DNA of 9,854 nucleotides from Bifidobacterium breve (lineage in GTDB: Bacteria; Actinomycetota; Actinomycetes; Mycobacteriales; Mycobacteriaceae): positions 1-9,854 of the forward strand of contig CAMCWJ010000086.1 of NCBI GenBank assembly GCA_945882475.1. The letters run 5' to 3'. The notes under the pieces were generated by a model that made no database searches, was not told the origin of the DNA, and saw nothing but the letters and a program-made list of their open reading frames with translations. This document shows positions 1-6,225 of the stretch, piece after piece. Numbering within the stretch: position 1 is the first letter of the stretch; each line of letters starts with the position of its first letter. The position numbers and the translations under genes were made by a program.

Positions 1-234
1 GCCGTGCGCGTCGGTGCGGCTGTCCATGCCGACCAGGAGGATGTCGGTGGCGCCGTCCTGGGCGCGCGAGCCCAGGGCGCCGGCCGCAAAATGGAAGATG
101 CCGGTCTCAAACGACCGGACCGATCCCCACGCCACGCCGGTGCCGACCATCACGGTCACGGCGAGCAGTGCGAGAACGGTGCGCGCCATCGGGTGGGCAT
201 GGCGCACCGGCCTCGCTGCGGGGTCAGCTGGCAT
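1..234 (-). CDS. LCP-family (LytR-CpsA-Psr) cell-wall ligase, N-terminal part only
   Basis: Partial gene cut by the left window edge; 78 codons are visible. The reverse strand reads MPADPAARPV..., has a hydrophobic membrane segment at about residues 17-36, and then DILLVGMDSRTDAHG at about residues 64-78. That last stretch is the typical opening of the LCP domain, where Asp and Arg residues bind the polyprenyl pyrophosphate substrate. The protein would sit in the membrane with its catalytic domain outside. The ATG at 232-234 follows an in-frame stop (complement 244-246), so it is the earliest ATG. Known family role: LCP enzymes transfer polymers from the lipid carrier to peptidoglycan; the mycobacterial member at this position (Rv3267, CpsA1/Lcp1) attaches arabinogalactan. 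It diverges from rmlD, which fits that job. Which LCP paralogue it is rests on gene order, because most of the protein lies outside the window. Confidence 0.85.
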   Translation of the reverse strand, partial: MPADPAARPVRHAHPMARTVLALLAVTVMVGTGVAWGSVRSFETGIFHFAAGALGSRAQDGATDILLVGMDSRTDAHG

Positions 235-240
235 CAGCCC

Positions 241-246
241 AGGCTA
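241..246 (-). promoter_or_regulatory. Candidate -10 element of the LCP gene (leaderless)
   Basis: On the minus strand TAGCCT fits the mycobacterial TAnnnT -10 pattern and ends 6 bases before the ATG at 234. Transcription would start at or next to the start codon. I see no Shine-Dalgarno sequence, which agrees with a leaderless transcript. Inference from spacing only. Confidence 0.5.
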
Positions 247-264
247 CTGGCGTTAGGGGCGCAT

Positions 265-279
265 TCCCGGTAGCCGGGA
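265..279. promoter_or_regulatory. Palindrome between the divergent LCP and rmlD promoters
   Basis: TCCCGG-TAG-CCGGGA is a perfect 6-bp inverted repeat with a 3-base spacer. Its centre (272) lies 26 bases from the proposed LCP -10 (241-246) and 17 bases from the weak rmlD -10 (289-294), so a bound protein could affect both genes. The regulator is unknown. Confidence 0.4.
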
Positions 280-288
280 CCGGCGTGC

Positions 289-294
289 CAGACT
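289..294 (+). promoter_or_regulatory. Weak candidate -10 element of rmlD (leaderless)
   Basis: CAGACT keeps only the second-position A and final T of TAnnnT. It ends 7 bases before the GTG at 302, the same geometry as the clearer elements elsewhere in this window. There is no ribosome-binding site ahead of the GTG. Low confidence because the first base is wrong. Confidence 0.3.
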
Positions 295-301
295 CTTGGC
301 C

Positions 302-1180
302 GTGCCGAATCGTTTGGTGATCACCGGGGCTGGCGGCCAAGTGGGCCGCTTTTTAGCTGCTGAGGCGGCCCGCCGCGGCTACGACGTGTGCGCGTGGACG
401 CGCGCGCAGTGCGACATCACCGATCCGGTGTCCGCGGCGGCGCACATCCGCTCCGGCGACGTGGTCATCAACTGCGCGGCCTTCACCAACGTCGACGCCG
501 CGGAGGCCGAACCCGACCTGGCACAGGCGATCAATGCCGTCGGCCCGGCCAACCTGGCCCGCGCCTGCGCGACGGCCGGGGCCCGATTGGTGCACATCTC
601 GACCGATTACGTCTTCGGTGGAGATCTGCTACGCCCATACGAGATCACTGATCCCACCGGGCCACTGAGCGTGTACGGCCGGACCAAACTGGATGGGGAG
701 TTGGCCGTGCACGCCGAACTGCCCGAGGCGAACGTGGTTCGCACCTCATGGGTCTACACCGGTGGTTCGGGCAACGACTTCGTCGCGGTCATGCGAAGAC
801 TGGCCGCGACCGACCGGTCCATCGACGTGGTCGCCGATCAGACCGGGTCGCCGACCTACGCCGCGGACCTGGTCGCCGCACTGCTCGCCGTTGCCGCCGG
901 CGATATCACCGCACCCATCCTGCACGCCGCCAACGCCGGTGCGGCCAGCCGGTTCGAACAAGCGCGCGCGGTGTTCGCCGAAGTCGGTGCTGACCCCGAC
1001 CGGGTGCGCCCGGTCGGCACCGACGCGGTTCCCCGCCCCGCGCATCGCCCGGTGTACTCCGCGCTGGCGACCACCGAGTCGGTGCGGGCTGGACTGCCGG
1101 CGCTGCGGCCCTGGCGGGAGGGGCTGGCGGCGGCGCTCGCGGTGCCCCTGTGCGACGGACCGATACCCTCAACCCCGTGA
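302..1180 (+). CDS. rmlD: dTDP-4-dehydrorhamnose reductase RmlD
   Basis: Last enzyme of dTDP-L-rhamnose synthesis: it reduces dTDP-6-deoxy-L-lyxo-4-hexulose with NAD(P)H in the cytoplasm. The 292-residue protein is an extended short-chain dehydrogenase. A Rossmann GxxGxxG is seen as GAGGQVG (residues 9-15), STDYVF lies at 100-105, and the catalytic YxxxK pair is Y125 and K129. Further family landmarks are RTSWVY (147-152) and QTGSPTYAADL (180-190). Length agrees with the mycobacterial enzyme. I chose GTG 302 because homologues start just before RLVITGAGGQ and a leaderless start needs ATG or GTG; a TTG at 296 in the same frame would add two residues. It heads the rmlD-wbbL-manB operon, and its TGA overlaps the wbbL start. 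The rhamnose it makes is needed for the arabinogalactan linker, so the gene is expected to be essential. Confidence 0.95.
   Translation: MPNRLVITGAGGQVGRFLAAEAARRGYDVCAWTRAQCDITDPVSAAAHIRSGDVVINCAAFTNVDAAEAEPDLAQAINAVGPANLARACATAGARLVHISTDYVFGGDLLRPYEITDPTGPLSVYGRTKLDGELAVHAELPEANVVRTSWVYTGGSGNDFVAVMRRLAATDRSIDVVADQTGSPTYAADLVAALLAVAAGDITAPILHAANAGAASRFEQARAVFAEVGADPDRVRPVGTDAVPRPAHRPVYSALATTESVRAGLPALRPWREGLAAALAVPLCDGPIPSTP
1164..1169 (+). promoter_or_regulatory. Candidate internal -10 element for wbbL
   Basis: TACCCT fits TAnnnT and lies inside the last codons of rmlD, exactly 7 bases before the wbbL GTG at 1177. It could give wbbL and manB a leaderless transcript of their own. No good -35 hexamer is seen. 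Inference from position. Confidence 0.45.
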
Positions 1181-2058
1181 CCGACGCGGTGGCCCTGACC
1201 GTCGTCACGGTGACGTATTCGCCCGGCTCGCACCTGGACCGGTTCCTGTCCTCCCTCACGGTGGCCACCGATCTGCCGTTGGAAGTGGTCCTCGCCGACA
1301 ACGGGTCCACCGACGGCACGCCCGAGGAGGCGCTGGCGCGCTACCCGGGCACCCGGCTGGTGCGCAACGGCGCCAACCTCGGCTACGGCACCGCCGTCAA
1401 TCGTGCCGTCGCGACCGTGGCGGCCGACCGGGAGTACGTCCTCGTCGCCAATCCCGACGTGGTGTGGGGGCCGGGCAGCATCGATGCGCTGCTGGAGGCC
1501 GCCGCCCGCTGGCCGCATGCCGGCACGCTCGGTCCGCTGATCCGCGACCCGGACGGCTCGGTGTATCCGTCGGCGCGGCGGCTGCCCAGCCTGGTGCGGG
1601 GCGGGATGCACGCGGTGGTGGGCTTCGTCTGGAAGGCCAACCCCTGGACGAGGTCCTACCGTCAGGAGCGGCTGGAGCCCGGTGAGCGTCCGGTGGGCTG
1701 GCTCTCGGGTTCGTGTCTGTTGTTGCGGCGCAAGGCCTTCGACGCGGTCGGCGGCTTCGACGAGCGGTACTTCATGTACATGGAGGATGTCGATCTCGGC
1801 GACCGGCTGGGCCGGGCCGGTTGGCTCAACGTCTACGTGCCCGGGTCGGAGATCCTGCACGACAAGGGCCACTCGACCGGCCGGGACCCGGCCCGCAACC
1901 TGCGCGCCCACCACGACAGCGCCTACCTCTACCTCCGGGATCGCTATCGGGGTTGGTGGCGGGCACCACTGCGGTGGACCATCAGGGGTGCACTGGCGGC
2001 ACGGGCACACGCCGCGGTGCGCAAGTCCCGCCGGGAACTCTCGAAGGGGCCGCGATGA
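1177..2058 (+). CDS. wbbL: Rhamnosyltransferase WbbL (arabinogalactan linker)
   Basis: GT2-family glycosyltransferase that moves L-rhamnose from dTDP-rhamnose to decaprenyl-PP-GlcNAc, making the disaccharide linker between arabinogalactan and peptidoglycan on the cytoplasmic face of the membrane. In the 293-residue protein the GT-A fold shows TVTYSPG (11-17), DNGSTDGT (41-48), ANPD at 91-94 (the metal/nucleotide acidic motif), WLSGSCLLLRR (175-185) and FMYMEDVDLGDR (199-210), which carries the acidic acceptor/catalytic residues of this subfamily. The C-terminus is strongly basic and could lie against the membrane. I chose GTG 1177 because the mycobacterial protein begins MTD and this start gives a GTGA overlap with the rmlD stop; an in-frame GTG at 1150 would add nine residues. 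Its own TGA overlaps the next gene as ATGA. Confidence is high from near-complete motif agreement with Rv3265c. Confidence 0.95.
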   Translation: MTDAVALTVVTVTYSPGSHLDRFLSSLTVATDLPLEVVLADNGSTDGTPEEALARYPGTRLVRNGANLGYGTAVNRAVATVAADREYVLVANPDVVWGPGSIDALLEAAARWPHAGTLGPLIRDPDGSVYPSARRLPSLVRGGMHAVVGFVWKANPWTRSYRQERLEPGERPVGWLSGSCLLLRRKAFDAVGGFDERYFMYMEDVDLGDRLGRAGWLNVYVPGSEILHDKGHSTGRDPARNLRAHHDSAYLYLRDRYRGWWRAPLRWTIRGALAARAHAAVRKSRRELSKGPR

Positions 2059-3140
2059 CCAAGTCGAACCCGGCGCAGGTCGACGCCGTCGTGCTGGTCG
2101 GCGGCAAGGGCAGCAGGTTGCGGCCGCTGACCCTGTCGGCCCCCAAGCCGATGCTGCCCACCGCCGGGATGCCGTTCCTGGCGCACCTGCTGTCCCGGAT
2201 CGCCGCCGCCGGTATCGAACACGTAATCCTCGGAACGTCTTACAAGGCAGCCACTTTCGAGGCCGAGTTCGGTGACGGCTCCAGGTTCGGCCTGCAGATC
2301 GACTATGTCACCGAGCCGGTTCCGCTCGGTACCGGTGGCGGCATCGCCAACGTCGCCGGACTGCTGCGGTACGACACCGCGATGGTGTTCAACGGCGACG
2401 TGCTCTCCGGCATGGAGCTGCCCCGGATGCTGCAAGCCCATCGCGATCGCGACGCCGAGGTGACGCTGCACCTGGTCCGGGTTAGCGACCCCCGGGCGTT
2501 CGGTTGCGTGCCCACCGACGCGCAGGGCAACGTGCTGGCATTCCTGGAGAAGACCGAGGACCCGCCCACCGATCAGATCAACGCCGGCACCTACGTGTTC
2601 GCCCGCGCCGTCATCGACCGCATCCCGCGCGGCCGCGAGGTGTCGGTGGAACGCGAGGTTTTTCCGGCACTGCTGGCCGACGGGGTGCGGGTGTGCGGCT
2701 TCGTCGACTCGAGCTACTGGCGCGACATGGGCACCCCGGAGGACTTCGTCCGCGGGTCGGCCGACCTGGTCCGCGGAATCGCCCCGTCGCCGGCGTTGGG
2801 TGGGCACCGCGGCGAGAGCCTGGTGCTCGACGGAGCGTCGGTGGCCCCGGGTGCGCTGCTGATCGGCGGCACCGTGGTGGGACGCGGCGCCGAGATCGGA
2901 CCCGGCGTCCGTCTCGATGGCGCGGTGATCTTCGACGGCGCGCGCGTCGAGGCCGGTGCGGTGGTCGAACGCTCGATCGTCGGCGTCGGTGCCCGGATCG
3001 GTTCGGGTGCCCTGATCCGCGACGGGGTGATCGGCGACGGCGCCGACATCGGGGCGCGTTGCGAACTGCTGCGCGGTGCCCGGGTGTGGCCCGGTGTGCT
3101 CATTCCGGACTGCGGGATCCGCTACTCCAGCGACGTCTAG
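2055..3140 (+). CDS. manB: Mannose-1-phosphate guanylyltransferase (GDP-mannose pyrophosphorylase)
   Basis: Makes GDP-mannose from mannose-1-phosphate and GTP. The 361-residue protein has an N-terminal nucleotidyltransferase domain: LVGGKGSRLRPLT (14-26), the KP pair at 31-32, GTGGGI (92-97), FNGDVL with metal-binding D115, EKTEDP (165-170) and NAGTYVF (176-182). SSYWRDMGTPEDF (219-231) links to a C-terminal left-handed beta-helix of hexapeptide repeats at about 255-350. The fold alone cannot separate guanylyl- from thymidylyl- or uridylyl-transferases; the assignment follows the mycobacterial orthologue at this place (Rv3264c, called manB, and rmlA2 in older usage). Start: ATG with AAGGGG at 2044-2049 upstream and an ATGA overlap with wbbL. 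Its last 41 bases overlap the 3' end of the convergent Nudix gene. GDP-mannose feeds PIM, LM/LAM and mannoprotein synthesis, together with the phosphomannomutase further right. Confidence 0.92.
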   Translation: MTKSNPAQVDAVVLVGGKGSRLRPLTLSAPKPMLPTAGMPFLAHLLSRIAAAGIEHVILGTSYKAATFEAEFGDGSRFGLQIDYVTEPVPLGTGGGIANVAGLLRYDTAMVFNGDVLSGMELPRMLQAHRDRDAEVTLHLVRVSDPRAFGCVPTDAQGNVLAFLEKTEDPPTDQINAGTYVFARAVIDRIPRGREVSVEREVFPALLADGVRVCGFVDSSYWRDMGTPEDFVRGSADLVRGIAPSPALGGHRGESLVLDGASVAPGALLIGGTVVGRGAEIGPGVRLDGAVIFDGARVEAGAVVERSIVGVGARIGSGALIRDGVIGDGADIGARCELLRGARVWPGVLIPDCGIRYSSDV

Positions 3141-3669
3141 CCGCGCCAACGAGATTCACCACCGCCGGGTCGGCTCCCTCGGGCAGCGCGTCGATCGGCC
3201 ACCACCGCAGATCCAGCGACTCAGCGCTGATGGCGATGGCCGCCCCGGCCGGGGCGCGGGCGACGAATTGCAGGTCGAGGTGGCGGGTCGGCACCCCCAG
3301 CGAGCAGGTCAGGGGGTGGACGTGGATCGCGGCGAGGTCGGCGTCGATCTGCAGGTCGGGAATGCCGGACTCTTCGGTGGCTTCTCGCAGCGCGGCGGAA
3401 ACGATGTCGGCGTCGGTGTCTTCGCAGTGCCCGCCGAGCTGTACCCACCGGCCGATCCGGGGATGCAGGGTCAGCAGCACCTGATCGCCCGGGTGCGAGA
3501 CCACCAGTGTTGAGGCGGTGATGTGGCCCGCGGTGCAGGCCCGCCGGCAGCTGTCCGGCCGGGCGTGCACGAAGGCCAGCACGGCGTGGCGCAGCGTGTC
3601 CTGCGCCGGGTCGGGGGCGTCCCACGCGGTCAGTGCCGCGATCGCCGACTCCCGAACCGGGTCGGTCAT
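3100..3669 (-). CDS. Nudix hydrolase coupled to fbiB
   Basis: A 189-residue protein with a Nudix core at about residues 45-165. The Nudix box runs from GGH (79-81) to REATEESG (95-102); R95, E96, E99 and E100 are the expected catalytic and metal-binding residues. The middle Glu of the classic pattern is replaced (A87), and the box opens GGHCEDTD, a variant I recognise from actinobacterial Nudix proteins. Such enzymes cut nucleoside diphosphates linked to another group; the substrate cannot be read from the sequence. The ATG overlaps the fbiB stop as ATGA, with no Shine-Dalgarno sequence, so translation is probably coupled to fbiB. The last 13 codons and stop lie antisense to the end of manB. 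From memory, M. tuberculosis has a DNA methylase gene (Rv3263) near this place, so the neighbourhood differs from that species. Confidence 0.88.
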   Translation of the reverse strand: MTDPVRESAIAALTAWDAPDPAQDTLRHAVLAFVHARPDSCRRACTAGHITASTLVVSHPGDQVLLTLHPRIGRWVQLGGHCEDTDADIVSAALREATEESGIPDLQIDADLAAIHVHPLTCSLGVPTRHLDLQFVARAPAGAAIAISAESLDLRWWPIDALPEGADPAVVNLVGAARRRWSSGSRSPE

Positions 3670-5021
3670 CGGCGCAGCAGCCGGTCGTCGGCCGAGGCGG
3701 GGTCCCGGGGGCCGTGGTCCTCGGCCGGGTATCCGATTGCAATGGCACCCAGCGGTTCCCAGTCCGGCGCCAACCCCAGCTCCGAACGCACGACGTCGGG
3801 GGCGAAGATCGTCGAGCCGATCCAGCAACTGCCGACGCCGCGCACCGCGAGCGCGACCAACAGACCCTGCACCGCGGCGCCGACCGCCACGGTGAACATG
3901 GTGTGCTCGGCGGCGGTCCGGGCCGGATCGGGATAGTGATGCGCGCCATCGGGCACCAGGAACGGCACCACCACTTCCGGCGCGTCGTAGAGGATCCGAC
4001 CGCGGGCCACCCGCCGCTCAATCGCCTCGGACGTCATGCCGTCGGCGGCGAGGTCGGCCCGCCACGCCTCGGTCATGTTCTCCAGCAGGCTCTTTCGCCG
4101 ATCGCGGTCGTGGAGCCAGACGAACCGGACCGGCCGGGTGTGGTGCGGCGCCGGTGCGGTGAGCGCCTCGCCGACGGCGGCCTCGATCAGCCCGGCCGCA
4201 ACGGGCGCTGCGGTGAACCGGCGCACCGAGCGCCGCAGCAGCTGGGCCTGACGACGCCCGAGGTCGATCGACTCGGCGGTGCCGAGCCAGAACAGGTCGT
4301 CCTCTCCGGACCGGACCAATCCGGCTGCAGTGGATCCGTCGTCGCGAACGGCCAGCCCGCGCACGACCGCCACCGGCACCGCGGTCAATTTGCCCTTGAC
4401 CAAGTCGGAAGCCGCGGCGATCTCGTCGGCGACGGCGACTTCGGTGACCAGAAGTTCGTTACCGTGCCGGTCGTGGGCGCCGGCATAGCCGTGCAACACC
4501 GCGACGCCGGCCGAGCCGATCGCCACATCGGTCTGGCCGTTGCGCCAGGCACGTCCCATCGTGTCGGTGAGGATCACCGCGACGTCCACCCCGAGATGTC
4601 CGCGCAGTTCGGTGCGCAACCGGGCAGCGCTGGCGTCGGGGTCCTGTGGCAGCAGCGCCAGTTCGGACGTGTCGACGTTGGATCCGTCAACCCCGGCGGC
4701 CGCCTGGACGAGTCCGTGCCGGTTCTCGGTGATCAGGGTGCGGCCTTTACGGGCCAGCACCCGGACCGCCTCGTCGTCGATGAGCTTGCGGCGCAACTCA
4801 TCCCGCTGCACTGGATCGGTCGGTGCGGCGACGATACGGCCCTCGCATTTGGACACCACCTTGCTGGTGATGACGACGACGTCACCGGTGCGAAGCCAGG
4901 GCGCGGCGGCGGCGATGGCCGCCGCGAGGTCGTCGCCGGGCCGGAACTCGGGCAGCGGTGCCACCGGCAGGATCTGCACCTGCGCGGCGGTGCCATGGTC
5001 GCCGGGGCGCTCGGGGCTCAC
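3666..5021 (-). CDS. fbiB: Coenzyme F420:L-glutamate ligase / dehydro-F420-0 reductase FbiB
   Basis: Two-domain F420 enzyme, 451 residues, the usual mycobacterial length. Residues about 15-250 form the CofE-type ligase that adds gamma-linked glutamates using GTP: FRPGDDL (26-32), VVVITSKVVSKCEGR (48-62), LITENRHGLVQAAAGVD (96-112), TDTMGRAWRNGQ (152-163) and VADEIAAASDLVKGK (197-211). Residues about 260-435 form a nitroreductase-fold FMN domain, with RRSVRRF (263-269), APHHTRPVRF (291-300), GSCWIGS (397-403) and LGAIAIGYP (424-432). Known biochemistry: this domain reduces dehydro-F420-0 to F420-0. The GTG start at 5019-5021 overlaps the fbiA TGA as GTGA and has no strong Shine-Dalgarno, so it is probably coupled. 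The next gene (Nudix) overlaps its stop. No sign of truncation or frameshift. Confidence 0.96.
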   Translation of the reverse strand: MSPERPGDHGTAAQVQILPVAPLPEFRPGDDLAAAIAAAAPWLRTGDVVVITSKVVSKCEGRIVAAPTDPVQRDELRRKLIDDEAVRVLARKGRTLITENRHGLVQAAAGVDGSNVDTSELALLPQDPDASAARLRTELRGHLGVDVAVILTDTMGRAWRNGQTDVAIGSAGVAVLHGYAGAHDRHGNELLVTEVAVADEIAAASDLVKGKLTAVPVAVVRGLAVRDDGSTAAGLVRSGEDDLFWLGTAESIDLGRRQAQLLRRSVRRFTAAPVAAGLIEAAVGEALTAPAPHHTRPVRFVWLHDRDRRKSLLENMTEAWRADLAADGMTSEAIERRVARGRILYDAPEVVVPFLVPDGAHHYPDPARTAAEHTMFTVAVGAAVQGLLVALAVRGVGSCWIGSTIFAPDVVRSELGLAPDWEPLGAIAIGYPAEDHGPRDPASADDRLLRR

Positions 5022-6013
5022 GGGCTGACCCCGGCCGATTCCAGTCCGGCCCGGACCATCTGCGCGGTCGCGGCGGGGTCGGACATCAGCAGCGGGATCG
5101 GGCGCACCGTCACGCCTGGGACGTCGGCGTCATCGCCCTCGTGGACCATCCAGTAGTCCAGCAGACCGGTGGCACTGCGGGCACCGTAGTGCCGGCCGAC
5201 GGCTTCGGAACTGGTTTGCACTCCGATCACGCTGAGACACTCGTCGGCCATGCCGCGCAACGGTTTTCCCGCAATGATCGGGGAGTAACCGACCACCGGC
5301 GCCGGCGTGGACCGCAGCGCCCCCCGGATTCCGGCGACGGAGAGGATCGCGCCGATGCTGACCACCGGGTTCGACGGGGCCAGCATGACCACGTCCGCGC
5401 CGGCGATCGCGTCCAGGACGCCCGGTCCGGCGGTTGCGTTTTCGGACCCGACGAAGGCGAAGCTGTGGGTGGGGATCTTGGCGCGGTAGCGCACCCACCA
5501 TTCCTGGAAGTGGATGGCCTTGGGGTCGCGAGAGTCCGGATCGGTCACTGAGACATGGGTTTCGCAACGGTCGTCGCTGGCAGGCAGCAGCGTCGCGCCC
5601 GGTGCCCAGCGCGCGCACAGCGCCTCGGTGACCGCTGACAGCGGATATCCCGCCCGCAGCATCTGGCTGCGTACCAGGTGGGTGGCCAGGTCGCGGTCGC
5701 CGAGGCCGAACCAGTTCGGTGGGACGCCGTAGGCCGCCAATTCCTCCTTGGCATGCCATGTCTCATCGCGGTGTCCCCAACCGCGCTCCGGGTCGATGCC
5801 CCCGCCGAGGGTGTACATACAGGTGTCGAGGTCCGGACAGATCCGTACGCCGAACATCCAGGCGTCGTCGCCGATGTTGACCACCGCGGTCAGTTGGTGC
5901 TCGCCGGAGTGCGCGTCGGGTTCGCCGGCGAACTGTCCGAGGCCGAGCAGTCGTTGCACGCCCAATAGGAAACGGGCGCCTCCGATTCCGCCGACCAGAA
6001 CGGTGATCTTCAC
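5018..6013 (-). CDS. fbiA: 2-phospho-L-lactate / enolpyruvyl transferase FbiA (F420 biosynthesis)
   Basis: CofD-family enzyme that joins the phosphoenolpyruvate-derived moiety of an activated guanosine diphosphate intermediate to Fo, giving dehydro-F420-0 in mycobacteria. The 331-residue protein starts MKITVLVGGIGGARFLLG, with the nucleotide-binding GGIGGARF loop at 8-15. It continues with NIGDD (46-50), DLDTCMYTLGGG (61-72), GDRDLATHLVR (105-115), HFQEWWVRYRA (168-178) and LAPSNPVVSIG (211-221), all typical of CofD. I chose GTG 6013 because it gives exactly the residue-for-residue start and length I recall for the M. tuberculosis and M. smegmatis proteins. An ATG at 6025 would add four residues, and the open frame runs further to 6163 without support. 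It is first in the fbiA-fbiB-Nudix operon and diverges from whiB2. Confidence 0.95.
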   Translation of the reverse strand: MKITVLVGGIGGARFLLGVQRLLGLGQFAGEPDAHSGEHQLTAVVNIGDDAWMFGVRICPDLDTCMYTLGGGIDPERGWGHRDETWHAKEELAAYGVPPNWFGLGDRDLATHLVRSQMLRAGYPLSAVTEALCARWAPGATLLPASDDRCETHVSVTDPDSRDPKAIHFQEWWVRYRAKIPTHSFAFVGSENATAGPGVLDAIAGADVVMLAPSNPVVSIGAILSVAGIRGALRSTPAPVVGYSPIIAGKPLRGMADECLSVIGVQTSSEAVGRHYGARSATGLLDYWMVHEGDDADVPGVTVRPIPLLMSDPAATAQMVRAGLESAGVSP

Positions 6014-6021
6014 ACCGACCG

Positions 6022-6027
6022 ACATTA
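6022..6027 (-). promoter_or_regulatory. Candidate -10 element of fbiA (leaderless or nearly so)
   Basis: TAATGT on the minus strand fits TAnnnT and ends 8 bases before the fbiA GTG at 6013. It overlaps the alternative ATG at 6025, which argues for the GTG as the real start. No recognisable -35 lies 16-18 bases upstream, so activation by a bound protein is possible. Confidence 0.45.
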
Positions 6028-6054
6028 GGCGGTCAGCCGAATTCGCTGTGCACG

Positions 6055-6073
6055 CGGTCACTTTTCGGTCACT
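6055..6073. repeat. Tandem CGGTCACT repeats upstream of fbiA
   Basis: CGGTCACT occurs at 6055-6062 and again at 6066-6073, 11 bases apart, about one turn of the helix. The shorter core CGGTCA also occurs at 6030-6035. If fbiA starts transcription near 6013-6015, the pair lies about 40-60 bases upstream, where activators commonly bind. The factor is unknown. Confidence 0.45.
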
Positions 6074-6078
6074 CCGCA

Positions 6079-6102
6079 GACACGCCGCGGAATCGACACG
6101 CC
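6079..6102. repeat. Direct GACACGCC repeat upstream of whiB2
   Basis: GACACGCC occurs at 6079-6086 and 6095-6102, with a 16-base period. GACAC is the known core of WhiA sites in Streptomyces, where WhiA acts with the WhiB2 orthologue WhiB. A reverse-orientation copy (GTGTC) lies at 6179-6183, next to the predicted whiB2 transcription start. Binding here is inference. Confidence 0.4.
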
Positions 6103-6142
6103 CAAATTCGGGAGGAAATGGTATGCAAATTCGTTCATTGGC

Positions 6143-6171
6143 TTGACCGGGGCACTCTCGCACTGTCTAAT
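6143..6171 (+). promoter_or_regulatory. Sigma70-like promoter of whiB2
   Basis: TTGACC at 6143-6148 (5 of 6 to TTGACA) is followed by a 17-base spacer and TCTAAT at 6166-6171 (5 of 6 to TATAAT). This is the best-formed promoter in the window. Transcription would start near 6178 and give a 5' leader of about 105 bases before whiB2. Confidence 0.65.
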
Positions 6172-6199
6172 CACATGAGTGTCATTTCCCGGTCCTATT

Positions 6200-6213
6200 C
6201 ACCGATATCGGTG
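6200..6213. promoter_or_regulatory. Perfect 14-bp palindrome in the whiB2 leader
   Basis: CACCGATATCGGTG reads the same on both strands. It begins about 22 bases downstream of the predicted whiB2 transcription start, so it could be an operator blocking the promoter or part of a fold in the leader RNA. No known regulator is recognised. Confidence 0.5.
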
Positions 6214-6225
6214 CAGCAGACCGTG

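Noticed and set aside
856..2010. 384-codon minus-strand open frame opposite rmlD and wbbL
   Set aside because: Spans two well-supported genes on the other strand; high third-position GC explains the lack of stops.
1713..2054. Upstream extension of the manB frame to an earlier start, overlapping wbbL
   Set aside because: The N-terminal part is a shadow of wbbL. The true protein begins at ATG 2055, with AAGGGG upstream and homologues starting there.
1944..3149. 401-codon minus-strand open frame opposite manB
   Set aside because: Antisense shadow of manB, with repetitive Asp/His/Ala composition, no recognisable motif, and no start signals.
3633..5156. Long plus-strand open frame of 507 codons opposite fbiB
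   Set aside because: It lies antisense to a confidently identified gene. Its Arg/Gly/His-rich composition is typical of a shadow frame in GC-rich DNA, and it shows no domain.
6014..6163. Longer FbiA starting at 6163 or at ATG 6025
   Set aside because: Homologues begin MKITVL or MKVTVL at GTG 6013. The extension has no conserved sequence and runs through the fbiA -10 and upstream repeats.
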